This document shows positions 39,425-50,752 of a stretch of DNA of 64,000 nt, piece after piece; position 1 is the first letter of the stretch; each line of letters starts with the position of its first letter. The stretch is from Tetmemena sp. SeJ-2015 (taxonomy: Eukaryota > Ciliophora > Spirotrichea > Sporadotrichida > Oxytrichidae). The notes under the pieces are model-generated. The model worked only from the letters and a program-made list of their open reading frames with translations, searched no databases and was not told where the DNA came from. Made by a program: the position numbers and the translations under genes. The stretch is taken from positions 1-64,000 of the forward strand of contig JAJKFJ010022139.1 of assembly GCA_027382625.1 (NCBI GenBank), in the 5' to 3' direction.

Positions 39425-39765
39425 ATGTCTACCTCAACAACTACATCTACTACAACATCATCGACAACTACAACAGCATCAACAACTAAAAACCCAACTT
39501 GAAAGTGACCTCTGAGGAGGCAAGCGTCTAGGACAAGTAAGGCATCCCTCCCGATCAACAGAGACTCATCTTCGCAGGCAAGCTCAAAGTGTTACAAAAG
39601 TATGCTTTCATTTGCGTACTTTTGAACAGCATTAGTAAAGAGATTAACATCATGCACAAGGAAATACAGCACTGACTACAACATCAAGAAGGAGTCTACT
39701 CTCACCCACAACTACCAACCCTCTTCAACGGGGACAAAAAAACTAAAAGTTAGACTCAGGCAGTA
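39425..39765 (+). pseudogene. Degenerate ubiquitin-like sequence with Thr-rich leader
   Basis: An ATG opens a Thr/Ser repeat (MSTSTTTSTTTSSTTTT). After a frame break come the ubiquitin-like pieces QDKQGIPPDQQRLIFAGK and, about 100 bases on, DYNIKKESTL. The first strand, a short stretch before QDKQG and the C-terminal LRLRGG are missing. The pieces lie in different frames and the intervening bases show no intron or pointer that would repair them. It looks like a dead germline copy rather than a working ubiquitin gene. Confidence 0.6.
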
Positions 39766-39834
39766 TTCGATGGCTATCTTGCACTAAACTAGTAGGAGCT
39801 CGCTCCCTCATTAATTTAAAATACATAATCAATT

Positions 39835-39842
39835 AAAACTAT
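39835..39842. repeat. Left 8-bp target-site duplication (AAAACTAT)
   Basis: Identical to 40653-40660 on the other side of the inverted-repeat element. Confidence 0.85.
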
Positions 39843-40652
39843 GGGGGGGCCTTTCCTCGTCATCCACTTTTTTTCATGAATATATGAAAAATCACAATAT
39901 AGACTAAAATCACCCAAAAACATCAAATTTTTAGTCCAAATTCAAATTAAAAATGCCTATCCTACTCATATTCTTTATTTTAGAGAATTATCAAAAAGAT
40001 TTTAGAACATCGGGATTGAAAATTTTATCTTTAAGGCGGCTTTATAGAGAATTACCTTTATTTTCATGCAAAGATTATTATAAATTTTTTATTGATAACT
40101 AACAAAGATATTTCATGCTTCAAGTCATTTATTGATATAAATTTCTTACAAACTAGCTTTAAGTAATTTAAAATAATAATTAGTTTATTAATTTAAAATC
40201 TTTGACAGATAGATAAAATAAAAAAGACTTCTTTATTTATTATGTTTATATAGAAAAAAATGGTTGCAATAAATATAAATAGATTTAAATATAAAATTTA
40301 GATTAACTAGCTTTTAATAGGAGCTTGGAGCTTCATGTAAGAAGAGAATTCTATAGCTCTTAAATAAAACATAAAAGATCTATGAGTTATTTTTTTTAAT
40401 TAGAAATTTTATAATCTTAAAGATAGTGAATTTATTTTAATTAGATGATCTTTCATTCACAATTTAATTTTTTTGAAATTCGTTTTCATTCAAGGTTCGA
40501 CCAAATACTCGACAATATAGAATATGAGTAGGATAGGCATTTTGAATTTAAATTTGGACTAAAAATTTGATGTTTTTGGGTGATTTTAGTCTATATTGTG
40601 AATTTTCATATATTCATGAAAAAAAGTGGATGACGAGGAAAGGCCCCCTCCC
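39843..40652. mobile_element. 810-bp non-autonomous element with long terminal inverted repeats
   Basis: The first about 135 bp (39843-39980), starting with a G-run and CCTTTCCTCGTCATCCAC, are repeated inverted at about 40517-40652 with few mismatches. Flanking direct repeats AAAACTAT (39835-39842 and 40653-40660) form an 8-bp target duplication. The AT-rich interior has no coding frame of note. An 8-bp duplication is typical of hAT-like or P-like transposases and is not the TA/TTT duplication of Tc1-type ciliate elements. A germline MITE is the best reading. Confidence 0.88.
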
Positions 40653-40660
40653 AAAACTAT
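40653..40660. repeat. Right 8-bp target-site duplication (AAAACTAT)
   Basis: Identical to 39835-39842 on the other side of the inverted-repeat element. Confidence 0.85.
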
Positions 40661-40864
40661 CTCTAATTTAATATATATCACTTTTTTTAAGAACTCTATC
40701 TTGATTAGGTTTTGCAAATCCTCGATCATGTAATCATATTTACCCTATAATCATATACCTAAACAAGATAAAGGTAACTTTTCTAATCAAGATATGAAAA
40801 GTCAAATTAAACCTCATATTAAACGTTTTTATAGATGAAATATTTTACAATAGGTTAAGCTTAC

Positions 40865-42417
40865 AGATGTGAAAGAACAATGAAGTTGCACGATAAATGG
40901 ATGATCAAGCATGGTGAGTATTTTTCTCTCGGCAATAATTTACTGAACCTTGTTAGTATCAACTATGTGCTTTTTATTTATGACTTTCATAGCGTAGAGC
41001 TTCCCCGTCACTTTCTTCCTCACTAAATTCGTAGTTATCTTAATCCCATCTACACTTACCCATCAGTACTTACGAGAATCCTCCAGTGCCCAATACTTTA
41101 ATCATCTCATAGTCTTTCAAGGAAGGAGGATAACTTAAATATATAATCTCATTTTCAGATAGAGGTTAGATCTTCTCGATCTAACTCTTCTCTGTTCAGC
41201 CTAGAACTCCTCATCTGTGATAAAATTTATTTTGAGTTCTTGATCTGCAAATATCTATAACCGATTTTAATAAGATTATGGCGAGAGTGAATATGTAATC
41301 TTCGAATTTATAGCTTACGATCTCAATGGATTAGCCATCCTATTTGACATCTTCCAATTTTTTAATCTTGAATGTTAGGAAATTGATGAGTGGCTCTTCC
41401 CTCTATGTGAGTAGATAGTCTATGCATTCTTATTCATCGTCTGTGGTGGATAAACTAATGGGGTGTAGCTTTCTCATAAAAGGCAGAGATGGTTGCAGAG
41501 CTCTAAACTAATCAAGAACTTTATCTTATAGCCAACCAGAGGTGCGATTCGTTTAAGACTCTCCTTCGTTTAATAAAAATATAATTTTCATCAATAAGTA
41601 CCACATTCATAGTCCTATAAAGCCTTAGAAAGTATTCTAACTTACTCCATCACCGAGTAAGATAAAAATATAACATACAAAAATATATTCCTAAGAGTAG
41701 TAAACCTTAATGCAAATCCTTTAGCTTTTTCTTTGAGACCGGAAGAAAGCGCTGATTATGCTGTTCTGCGTTACTCCAGAAAACAAAGCGATCTTCTACT
41801 GCAAACTACGAGCTGAGAAAAAGCCTTAATCTCTATAGTCTTCTTAATCTATTTATGCTTTCTCATTTTTATTTTTCTCTTGCTTATCTTTATCCAACTC
41901 AAATTTTAAGCTAGTTATGGGTTATTTAGGTAGTCTCTCCTAAGATAAACTATTAATGTGATTATTTATTCATTAAAAGAAAAGATTGAGCATTCTTGAG
42001 AGTGTTTATATTTGGCGTAATACTGACTTTCTGATTCTTTTTTAAATTGGTTTTTTACTTTTGAGGTTTACTGATTCTCCCATCTACAATTGCTTATTAT
42101 TTGAATTAGTTACCTTCATGCACCCCCTCATCAGGTTGTATGAGTTTGGGCTGTTTCTTATCTTTTTAGTGACTTTTCAGTAGTTGATCCTACAGTTATA
42201 TATTTCATAAAATGTTTACCTTGGTAATGTTGGTTGCCTGCAATATGGAAGAAGTTTGAGGGGTAAAGAAACTCTGATCCTCAATTTTATTTGGAGAGGG
42301 CGTTAGAGAGAGAGGTCAGGAGGGTGAGAGTTGAGGTATCTATTGGAGTGGCACGAATCTGTGAGTGAGGTAGTTTTGATAAGGCCTTGATATAATGTCG
42401 TTTTCATCTATGTGAAT
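40865..42417 (-). CDS. AGC-family Ser/Thr protein kinase, N-terminal region and N-lobe only
   Basis: A polar N-terminal region (about 350 codons with several introns or IESs; start uncertain, an ATG lies at 42417) leads into a kinase N-lobe: MIKVLGTGGFSQVLM, VRKKVTGKLYAMKVINKK (catalytic Lys), AERKILTMLDHPFIVQLH, ending CSFTS at a GTAAG intron start. A 37-nt intron splits the glycine-rich loop region. No catalytic loop, DFG or APE sequence follows before the repeat element at 40.65 kb. The C-lobe at 7202-7848 on the same strand begins just about where this one stops and is of the same AGC class, so they may be parts of one gene 33 kb apart. A shared pointer could not be fixed. Confidence 0.8.
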
Positions 42418-42419
42418 AC

Positions 42420-43037
42420 TTATAATAAAAGCAAAAGATGGTACTCTCTGAATGCAAGTTTTCGTGTTAGAGATTGTTACCCATTAAGAATTAATTACTT
42501 GTAATTATACTACTGCTTGCTATAGTAATATTGCTATTTAATTCAGATTATATAATTATATGATAAATAAAGCTTGGTAAGATTTCTCTGTAAAAAAGAG
42601 TAGCTAGAATTTAACTGAGTAAAGGAAGTGAAGAATAGAGGAACTCTATCCCAAACGATTTTAATAGAGTATGACCAAATTTAAAGAAAATAATCCTTTT
42701 TCTGTATGAAGAGAATTTATTTTCTTAAATAACTTAAAGTAAAACTCATAGATTAACCTTTCATTACATTCTAGGAGGTGGTAATGCATCTCTTAAGAAC
42801 ATTTTATTGCAGGGTCAAAATAAATTGAGTCTATTAAAATCCTTTATTGATTAGAGAAGACGATTTAAAACAAAGAATAATGATTAATATTGGTTGAGCA
42901 AATATCTATATCTATTGAAAAAATATTCTGTTTTTAATATGATCCTGATAATATTCTATTGGATCATTTATTAAACCTTAAATTTCTTTTAATTCCTGCT
43001 GAAAATAGAAAATTTTTCTTAAAATTATATAATTATA
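42420..43037. other. AT-rich spacer between divergent genes
   Basis: No convincing coding frame. It lies between the kinase N-region (-) and the PUF gene (+), so it should contain both promoters in processed form. Confidence 0.4.
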
Positions 43038-46000
43038 ATGCAATAATAATAGCAGTAGACATTTTGGTAGAATTAGCAGTAATATCAAACTAACTACAAC
43101 CTAAATCCAAAATACTCATTCACATTTTAACTTAGTTATAGTTGAGAATGTATTAGATAATAAAGTTAAGAGGATAGAGATTTTTTGATTTATTGAGGTA
43201 TTGTTATTTTAATAAATAATTTTCTTTTTAACAAAAGCAAATAATAATTTTATCCTTTTAAAATTATAGAGGGACCTCTTAACTCAAAGCTATAATAGCA
43301 GCAAGTTTCAAATATAAAATTGAGGAGTGAGAAAGAGATACTCAAACAAGAATCAGTTTTTAATTACTAATGGATTATGAAACAAGACTCATATATAAAT
43401 TGGACTCCCAATAAAGATAATTGGCATTTTATTAGAGCAGCATCTTCTTATTTAAACCAATCTTTTCTAGTAATTAAGTTCTTTTTATAATTTATTCCCG
43501 AAAAGTGAAGCTCAATCAAATGAGGCGAATTGATTCGGTTAAGATTAAGCAAATCATTTCATGCAAGGAAACGCTTCCCAATAATTCCAAAATTAGCCTT
43601 ATATGCAACAATTGTCTCAGTTTGACTCAAGGATTCAAGCAAATTAGGATCAAAGAATCTATCAATAAAATGGAATTAATCAAAACTATGCATAATATCT
43701 AGAGCTACCAAATTAAAGAGCCGGCTCTGATTTACGCCATCAGTAGCATTCTTACTAAGACTTTATATTATTTTTATAAAACCAGAACTATATTTCCCAA
43801 TCCCAGCAAATGCCTGAGTATTAATTCGCTTAGCAAATAAACTTTCTGCAAGGGAGCAAAGTGGATGAATAGAAAATCTAATTGTAATAATCATCTCAGC
43901 ACTCTTAAATTAGATAGAATGAAAGTTACAAACTTTAGTCAAGTACAAATCAGCCATATTCTTATACTTCCTAAAATACACTAGAAAGTCAAATCAAAGA
44001 TAATGGAATAATGCAAGGAGGCTATACTGTGAATAGAGATACTTTACTTAATACATAAAAATAGACATTAAACGCACTTAAAAAAGAAAGTGAAGATGAC
44101 ATTAAATTCTTCTTGCCTGGCTGTCTCAGTGAAGATTTAGATACAAAGACAATTTCCCAGGAGAATTATTTACTTTCTAAGACGCCTTTTATGGATGAAA
44201 ATTAATACAACGAAACAGAAACTCTAACATTCAAGCCAGTTTAAGCGACTCCACAGAATCTGGATTTATATTAATCCCAGCATTAGAATAGTAGCATCTT
44301 TCCCTCTCCTTAAAGCCTGGTTCCTTAAGTTTAAAAAGTTTGCAGAGCATGTGGAATAATCATCTAGTAAAATGAGTTATCTGCTTCTTTGGAATAAGGA
44401 CCGGGACTTCCTCAACTTTATTATCATCGTCACTGTTTACACCTAGTCAATTTAACTCACCCAAGTATATTAAATTAAGTGCATATCCATAGCTTTAAAG
44501 GCCTTCACTATCACAAATAGTTCAAATAACTCCGGACATGTTAGTTTTTGATTTCTAAATCATACATCCTCTTACGATGACGACCATCTTTTAAATTTAA
44601 AATCAATCTCCTAGCTACTTCGTCGACAATTAAAAGCAGCTATAATGCTTTTAATTCTATTAGTGATATAAATCGATTTAGTTATAATTACTTTCAGCAA
44701 GCAATTGTGTAGTTTGACAAATGTGCCTTTCAATGTTGCAATAGTTAGTCTGAAGTATGATTTTCTAAGAGATCCCCAAGCTATTAAAGACCAACTTAGT
44801 ACATTTGATCCTCAGTATCATATAATTTTTATATTAAGGTTGCTAACCTACCTCAAAAGCCTCCCTCTGCTAACTTTATTCAAGGACAGATAAACTTTGC
44901 AAATCTGTTCTAATTAGTAGATAAGAACTTAACCATATCCTTAAAGCAAGAAAATCCTTTTGGCTTAAGCGTAAGTCCATTTCCTGAACCCGTACTCCAC
45001 ATGAATTTCACTTACCAACGGCTTATTGAGGATGTTCCCACCTCTCTTCATCAAACTTTGAGTCACGGCAGCCATAATAGCGGAAGTGGCAACTCAAATA
45101 CAAGCCCTTACACTCACTTGAGTCATGCAAGTTAACTCCAATAAACTCACTTAGTAAGGAATTTGTACATGAGTCTTTTGATGAGCAGTCCTTATTTTGA
45201 ATAACTGCGCCAAGAGACATAGAGACAAATATAGATGAACCCTGCTTTGATATAGCTACTCAAGTAGCCATCTATAATTCAGCAAGAAGAGCTGACTTAG
45301 AAGTTTAGAGCAAACTCTATTGGCTAAAGTTCACTCCACTACTTGTTCGAGAGTAGCAAAAATTAGAGCTTATCACATAATTAAACGCATGACTTAACTC
45401 AAAGTAAGTTTTATTGGTCCGCTAAATTATTTTTTTAGACTTAGAGAGTTAGATATAAAACTAGTAAGAGAGTCAGAAACTTAGCAATATGATAGAAAAT
45501 ATGACAATAAATTAAACCTCTTAAGATTTCAATAAGCAGGATATGAACTCTTATGAATTGGCTAGAGTGCAACATGTTGATAATTTGAAAAATTATAATC
45601 ATGCTACAAGCTTGCATTCAATCTTGGACTAGAACCTTCAAAACTTCAATTAAGTTTAAAAACTGCAGAATGATCCTCCTCAATTTGATTAAAAATAATC
45701 AGACTCTAATACTACGTCAAGCTAAGTAGAAAGCAGTTTAATGAATCAAAATAGAAGACCTAGTTATTTTTCGAATAACTCAAACGGATCGGACTTAAGT
45801 AATAATCTTAATAAGTCCTCCTCTAATGGATCACTATCAAATTCTTAACAAGACCATAAGAAGTTTCAAAAAAGTCCAAATTAGTTCGTAAAGAACAATT
45901 TAAACAAGCAAAAAGTAATAATTCTATTTAAATTATTATAGCCAAAGTTTGAGGAGGAACTGAAAGGCATAGATTTCTCAGAGGAAAACAAAGAACTCAA

Positions 46001-46985
46001 AAATCAACTAAAAGGAAAAGTAGTTGAGATGGCTCAGTAATAATTTGGATCAAAGCAGCTTCAAAAAATGCTAGCAAAGGCCTCCCCAGATTTCATAAGT
46101 TTTGCAATTGATGAGAGTCTATCCTAACTTCACATCTTAATGTCTGATCCCTATGGTAACTATTTTATATTTCTGCCAAAAGCTGATGCAAAGTAGCAGT
46201 TCAGCCTAAAGACATAAGATCTTGAATGCATTAAGACCACATATTTTACAAATCTCCTCAGACAAGAAAGGAACGCACTCCATGTAATGCCTCATTGAAA
46301 TGGTGAATATGCCTGAGGAAGAAGAGGAGCTAAGAAAAGGAATAGAAGATATAGTCATTCCACTTGCATTCAATCCTAATGGTACTCACGTGCTATAAAA
46401 AGTCCTTCTTTGTCTCAAGGAGGAAAATTCAGATTTCATTTTTAAGCCAATTTTGGCGAATATGTCCAGAGTATCTATGGACTAAAATGGTCTCTCTGTC
46501 ATTAAGAAGATAATAGCCAAGATACAATCAAGAGACAGAAAATTAGAGTTTTCATTTAAGATAGGTCAGCATGCAGTTGAGTTAGTTCAAAATCCTTATG
46601 GCAACTATGCAGTTCAAATGGCTGTGGAAAAATATTATATTTATTTTGAAAATGGGAACCAGAATTTTGCCAGCCTATATTTGAATCTATTCTCCCTACT
46701 TTGTCACAACTTTCAGTCTAGAAGTTTTCATCAAATGTGATTGAGAAAATTTTTGAGAAAGCTCCAGCCCAAATGATTGAGAAATACCTAGAGCATCTTT
46801 CTTAAAAGGAAATCATTAGAACTCTGATTAAAAACAACTATGGCTTTTTTGTAATATCAAAGCTTGCAATTGTTTTAAAGAATCATGGGTTCGACTCAAC
46901 TTAGCTGAAGCAGTCAATAGAGGAGAATATGCAGTATTGCAATGACAAAAATCTTAAACAAAAATGGAATCTCATTCTAGTATGA
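43038..46985 (+). CDS. PUF-family (Pumilio) RNA-binding protein
   Basis: A Gln-rich N-terminal region (MQQQQQQTFWQNQQQY; Gln mostly TAA/TAG) is followed by a Cys/His block (KVCRACGIII...YYHRHCLHL) and a long polar stretch. Pumilio repeats lie at about 45.96-46.95 kb: MAQQQFGSKQLQKML, SDPYGNYFCQKLMQ, KGTHSMQCLIEM, FNPNGTHVLQKVL, DQNGLSVIKKII, NPYGNYAVQMAVE, FSSNVIEKIFEKA and NNYGFFVISKL, ending at TGA. PUF proteins bind 3' UTRs and control mRNA stability and translation. Inside the repeats, a 7-nt TATTT-flanked unit (46161/46168) and a 20-nt AAAA-flanked unit (46629/46649) must be removed. An in-frame TGA sits at 43531-43533. Several N-terminal introns are unresolved. Confidence 0.88.
46161..46172. 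other. Ultra-short pointer-flanked insertion (TATTT, 7 nt)
   Basis: TATTT at 46161-46165 and 46168-46172. Removing 7 nt turns a frameshift into the canonical PUF motif YGNYFCQKLMQ. Confidence 0.5.
46629..46652. other. Very short IES in PUF repeats, pointer AAAA
   Basis: AAAA at 46629-46632 and 46649-46652 flanks an AT-rich insert without GT..AG. Excising 20 nt joins AVQMAVE to KWEPEFCQPIFE. Confidence 0.55.
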
Positions 46986-47116
46986 TCAGTCCAGTCACAC
47001 ATTTAGTCTAGTATTCTACTTCAACTCAATTAACTTTATAAGACACACCTTAACCTTATTTTTACATGAATACGGCATTATGAAGGACCACATTTTAATT
47101 AAATGAATAATGAGAA

Positions 47117-47722
47117 TCACTTTATAGTCTCATAATTGCTGACCAAATGATAAGCCTCCTCAAACTTCTTGTTAATTAGGATCCAGTGCTTTAGGTTATT
47201 TTTTCCGTACTGCTGTCTTATCCTAGTTTTGTACACATATGGGAAGATAAGAGGAATCTAAGAAATAGATGTCGCATAAAGAACTACATTCACATATTGA
47301 TAGCCAGGTCTGAACTCACAAGGAATGCTTTAAGATATCAGGATGTTAGTAACATTATTGAAATCGAACTCTGAATTGAATAAGACTCTGTTTATTTGTT
47401 TCTTCTTTCCCTCAACGAGTAATGCCATATCCATGACGTGCAAATCAATTGGCTCAACTCCTAATTCCTTGAGTCTTTCTTTTTCTTTGTGCATTTACTC
47501 TACCGACCATTCATAAACCTTCTAGACAATAGCTTCTTCTTTAGAATCTGCCAAAAGCTGCTCCTTTGTATTTATCAAACTTCCTTTTATCGAATTTGGT
47601 GCACCTTAATTTGGATTAATCTCCTATGTATTCTAATTTTATTTATTCTCCTCAGGGATAGTCTATTAACTTAGATTATTACTAAGATCTTAGTTTTGTT
47701 CTATCTAGTTACTCTATTCCAT
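47117..47722 (-). CDS. Unknown protein (201 aa)
   Basis: An uninterrupted frame from MEQSNQIEQNQDLSNNLSQ to TGA contains many TAA/TAG codons. The N-terminal third is polar and Gln/Asn-rich. The C-terminal two thirds look like a folded alpha/beta domain (ELGVEPIDLHVMDMALL, FRPGYQYVNVVLYATSIS, HWILINKKFEEAYHL). No family recognised. Convergent with the PUF gene and divergent from the small membrane protein gene. Confidence 0.7.
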
Positions 47723-47968
47723 TACTTATTAATATATTAGAATTAATTAATTGCAATTTAACTTGGTATTTCGTCCTCACAAATAAAACACAAGCTATAA
47801 ATTTTTTTCTTATTAGGTTAAAAAATAATACAATTTATTAGAGTTTTTAAGCCTTATACTAAAATTTTTAAGTATATATATATATACCATTAATTTTGAA
47901 TTTCTAGTTCATTTTTGTTTAATAATTTGACTTGAATTTGTTTTGAATTCCTTCGACAATAGTTTAAA
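47723..47968. promoter_or_regulatory. AT-rich divergent intergenic region
   Basis: It lies between the starts of two divergent genes and so should hold both promoters. Highly AT-rich, with a TATATATATATA run near 47875-47886. No specific site identified. Confidence 0.4.
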
Positions 47969-48556
47969 ATGTTAAGATACAATACAGTAATTAAAAGAGA
48001 CTTCCTCCTCTTAGGACTGTTGCTGGCTACGACTATTTATGGGTACTACAGCACTTCAAAGCAATTAACAGGAGGAATAAATAAGTTCTTCCTTATAGAG
48101 GGAGTGCTGCTTGTACTGCTTTAAATAGGTTTATTGGTCGCAGCTAACCTTCAACATAAATCAGTGCTATTTGCCCTAAGAATAGGACAAATTTTACAAG
48201 TCTTTGGATATGCGATTCTGATGTTCGTTTTTGGGTTGATAACTTTCGTCAACATCATTCTCATCGCAATCATATTGAGCATAAACCTCATACAAATAGT
48301 TGACCATCACTAACTTCCCAGAAAATTCAGCACATAAATGTACAGATAGAGGCTTATAGATGACTCAGAAGCAGTGTAGAGACCTGGAAATATGGAATCG
48401 AGCGTCAATTATCCTGATAACACATAGTTGAATGAGAGACTTGCCAAACAAAGAGAACTATTTATTGAGGCGAGCAGAAAGAGATTAGAAGAGAGAAGAA
48501 AGAAGGAAGAGGAGGAAGAGAGAGCTAGAATAGCTGCTGTTAATGAAATTTAATGA
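47969..48556 (+). CDS. Small multi-pass membrane protein with charged coiled tail (195 aa)
   Basis: A continuous frame from MLRYNTVIKRDFLLLGLLL to TGA. Four hydrophobic spans (about residues 11-28, 39-62, 70-87, 90-112) are separated by short loops. A cytosolic Arg/Glu-rich helical tail follows (KRLEERRKKEEEEERARIA). The layout resembles small tetraspan membrane proteins; no named family recognised. No intron or IES. Confidence 0.72.
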
Positions 48557-48589
48557 ATCTGATACTTAAAATTTCCATTGAGTTGATAT

Positions 48590-50038
48590 TCCCTTTCATG
48601 CTAATTGTAATTTGATTAGCCACCATTTTCGAATTCCATTTATTCCTCATTCATAATGGTGCTATTCTTCGATTAAAAGTAATCTTTTGACTGCTCTTGG
48701 AAAATACTCTCTGAAGTCAACTATGCCTAAGTAGCTCTATTATCATGAAATTGTTTTTCCAAGTATGATCTAATGAAAATTAAGAACGGATTCCTTACTT
48801 AACAAGATGCAGTAGAACTAAAAGTTAAATATTTTTATTGTTTAAACTTGGCTTGAAGGTCTGAGCTTTCTCTTCTTAATATAGCCTACTAGAAGATCAT
48901 ACTGATTAAGTTAAATAAATAATTTGCAACTCCAGTCTATTGTGCTAACAAGATGCATCTTAGTGCAATTGCCATCTCGTGAGTGTTTTGTATTTTCAGA
49001 CAGAGCTCAACATATTTTATGGCTGATTGAAATTTGTAAAGTTCAGCCAGAGTCAAAGCTGTCTAAAAGAGGCAGTGCGGGTTTTTGTCATCATACTATA
49101 GAAAGTTAAAAGAAGAAAGTTTGCTTACCCGTAGAGACCTCTTCAAGAAATCTAGAGCTCTCTGCTTCATGAGCTTTCTCTTCCCATAGAGTCTGCACTC
49201 TTCTGTGTCTGAAAAGAGAGAATAAGTTTGTCCTGCAATGAAATAGTAGTATGCTTTTTTCTTGGGATCATCGAGGCGCAAATATGCCCGCACACTGCTC
49301 TTTAATTTAGAAGCGTCTTGGTCATAAAGAGCATGAAGGAGGTACTCTACGATTTCTATTCCTTTCTATCAAATGAAGTTACTTTGAAGAAAAGTTATTT
49401 ACTACAAAATCGAGATGCACATTCATAGACAGCTTGAGCTTCATCAAATAGACTTGAGGAATTTTCGACTAGCGATATAGATCCTCATCAGCTAGCAAAA
49501 ATTATTCTATTAAAACAAGAGCTCTCTTTGACTTCTGCCTTTTGTAATAGATCAATATCATGTTGAATATGAACTCAGGTCTTGTCTAGGTTTCCCAGAA
49601 ATGGCTACAAGCAGTTATATATAACTTCTAGAATCTTACCTCTGAATTATCTTTTGCTGATCCTTTAAATCATTTTAGAATATTAGCTAAGCCAGTTGGC
49701 AAAATTGTTCCTCAACAGAGTTGAAAGTCTTATGATTTATAACCAAGCCAAAGTTGATTCCTGCTGCATATTTTTTATTTATTAGGATTGAGCCTACTTT
49801 GGACATGGTTTATTCAGTTAGCGTCCTCTTTATTTTTACTTCTTGATTGAGTTCATTTAGTCTCTCTTTGTAGTGCTAAAGCATTGTTTTGTTCAAGTCT
49901 TGAAGTATCTGTGCAGATTGATTCTGGTCCCCAGCTAAATGCAGTAGTTTCCCCTTGGTTAAATAAAATTATGACAAGCAGCCACTTAAGCTTTTTCCTG
50001 TAATCATTCTTAGTCTCCAAACTCTAAATTGTATTCAT
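48590..50038 (-). CDS. TPR-repeat protein
   Basis: From MNTIQSLETKNDYRKKLKW the gene encodes tetratricopeptide-like helical pairs, clearest in KKKAYYYFIAGQTYSLFSD, KQRALDFLKRSLRYDDKNP and CLFQTALTLAELYKFQSAI with IKYVELCLKIQNTHEMAIA. A 33-nt GT..AG intron lies between FLKRSLR and YDDKNPH. Frame jumps near 49365-49400 and 49600-49640 indicate further introns or IESs. The pattern is reminiscent of TTC7-type scaffolds, but the assignment stops at TPR. The 3' end is unclear because the frame runs on toward the end of the convergent membrane-protein gene. Confidence 0.65.
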
Positions 50039-50166
50039 TATGTCCTCGTGCTCTTATCTCTTTAAGAATGCATAAATTACATATCTAGATATTAAAATCA
50101 CAGAAAAAGGAATTTCATAGGTTGTTGTGATTATTTTCAAGTAAATTTTTAATTGCAAAAGAAAAC

Positions 50167-50752
50167 ATGGAACAAAATTTGCAACTTGATAACACAATCT
50201 AGTCATTAACTGAGTTGGATAAATTCTTGGATCCTACAATTTTGGGTTAAGTCTAAATTTTATTATTTTAATTTTGGATCAGACTTAATCCATAACTAAA
50301 CTACTTGAGAAGATTGAAAGTTATCTCATAGCTAATTTGAAATAGAAAAAGTCTACTGAAACATTGCTAGAACAAGATATAATAAGGAGCATTCAAAATT
50401 GCAAATGCAATTATTTATTTTATATTCAAATAGAAATAAGATTAAGGTCTATAAATATGCAACTAGGCGCAAGCTAAATGGACATACCTGAGTAAGGTGA
50501 TGCAAAGCCAAATCAAATTCAGCTAGGCAAAAACTTTATTGCCATTCAAGAGTTGCAAGAAAACGTTTAGCTCATTTCTTAAAATAGTCTGGTAAGAAAC
50601 TTACACTTAACCACTATAAAATTAAATAAAGACTTTGATTTAAACTTTAAGTATCTTTTTTATAAATAATTAATGCCTTCTATATTCAGAATGAATTGTT
50701 AAAGAATAGTTTTAAAAGTATTTCTTTAAGATATCAACACTATAGCTGCATG
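50167..50752 (+). CDS. Small unknown protein with coiled-coil character
   Basis: Starts MEQNLQLDNTIQSLTELDK. Helical, Leu/Lys/Glu-rich segments continue (TKLLEKIESYLIANLKQKK, STETLLEQDIIRSIQ) and later FIAIQELQENVQLISQ. A 32-nt IES with pointer AATTTTGG (50239/50271) interrupts codon 24 or so; removal gives LDPTILDQTQSITK. The end is uncertain: the frame is open to a TGA at 50750-50752, overlapping the end of the convergent gene, and may stop earlier through an intron. Family not recognised. Confidence 0.55.
50239..50278. other. IES, pointer AATTTTGG
   Basis: The 8-bp repeat AATTTTGG at 50239-50246 and 50271-50278. Removing 32 nt gives a continuous frame. The insert starts GTT and could look like an intron but lacks AG at its end. 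Confidence 0.75.

Noticed and set aside
39843..40652. The long inverted repeat as a terminator or CRISPR-like structure
   Set aside because: The arms are about 135 bp, 540 bp apart, with a target-site duplication; this fits a transposable element, not a terminator or an array.
42540..43030. A gene in the AT-rich stretch before the PUF gene
   Set aside because: Only short, low-complexity frames; no conserved motif or Gln-codon pattern like the neighbours.
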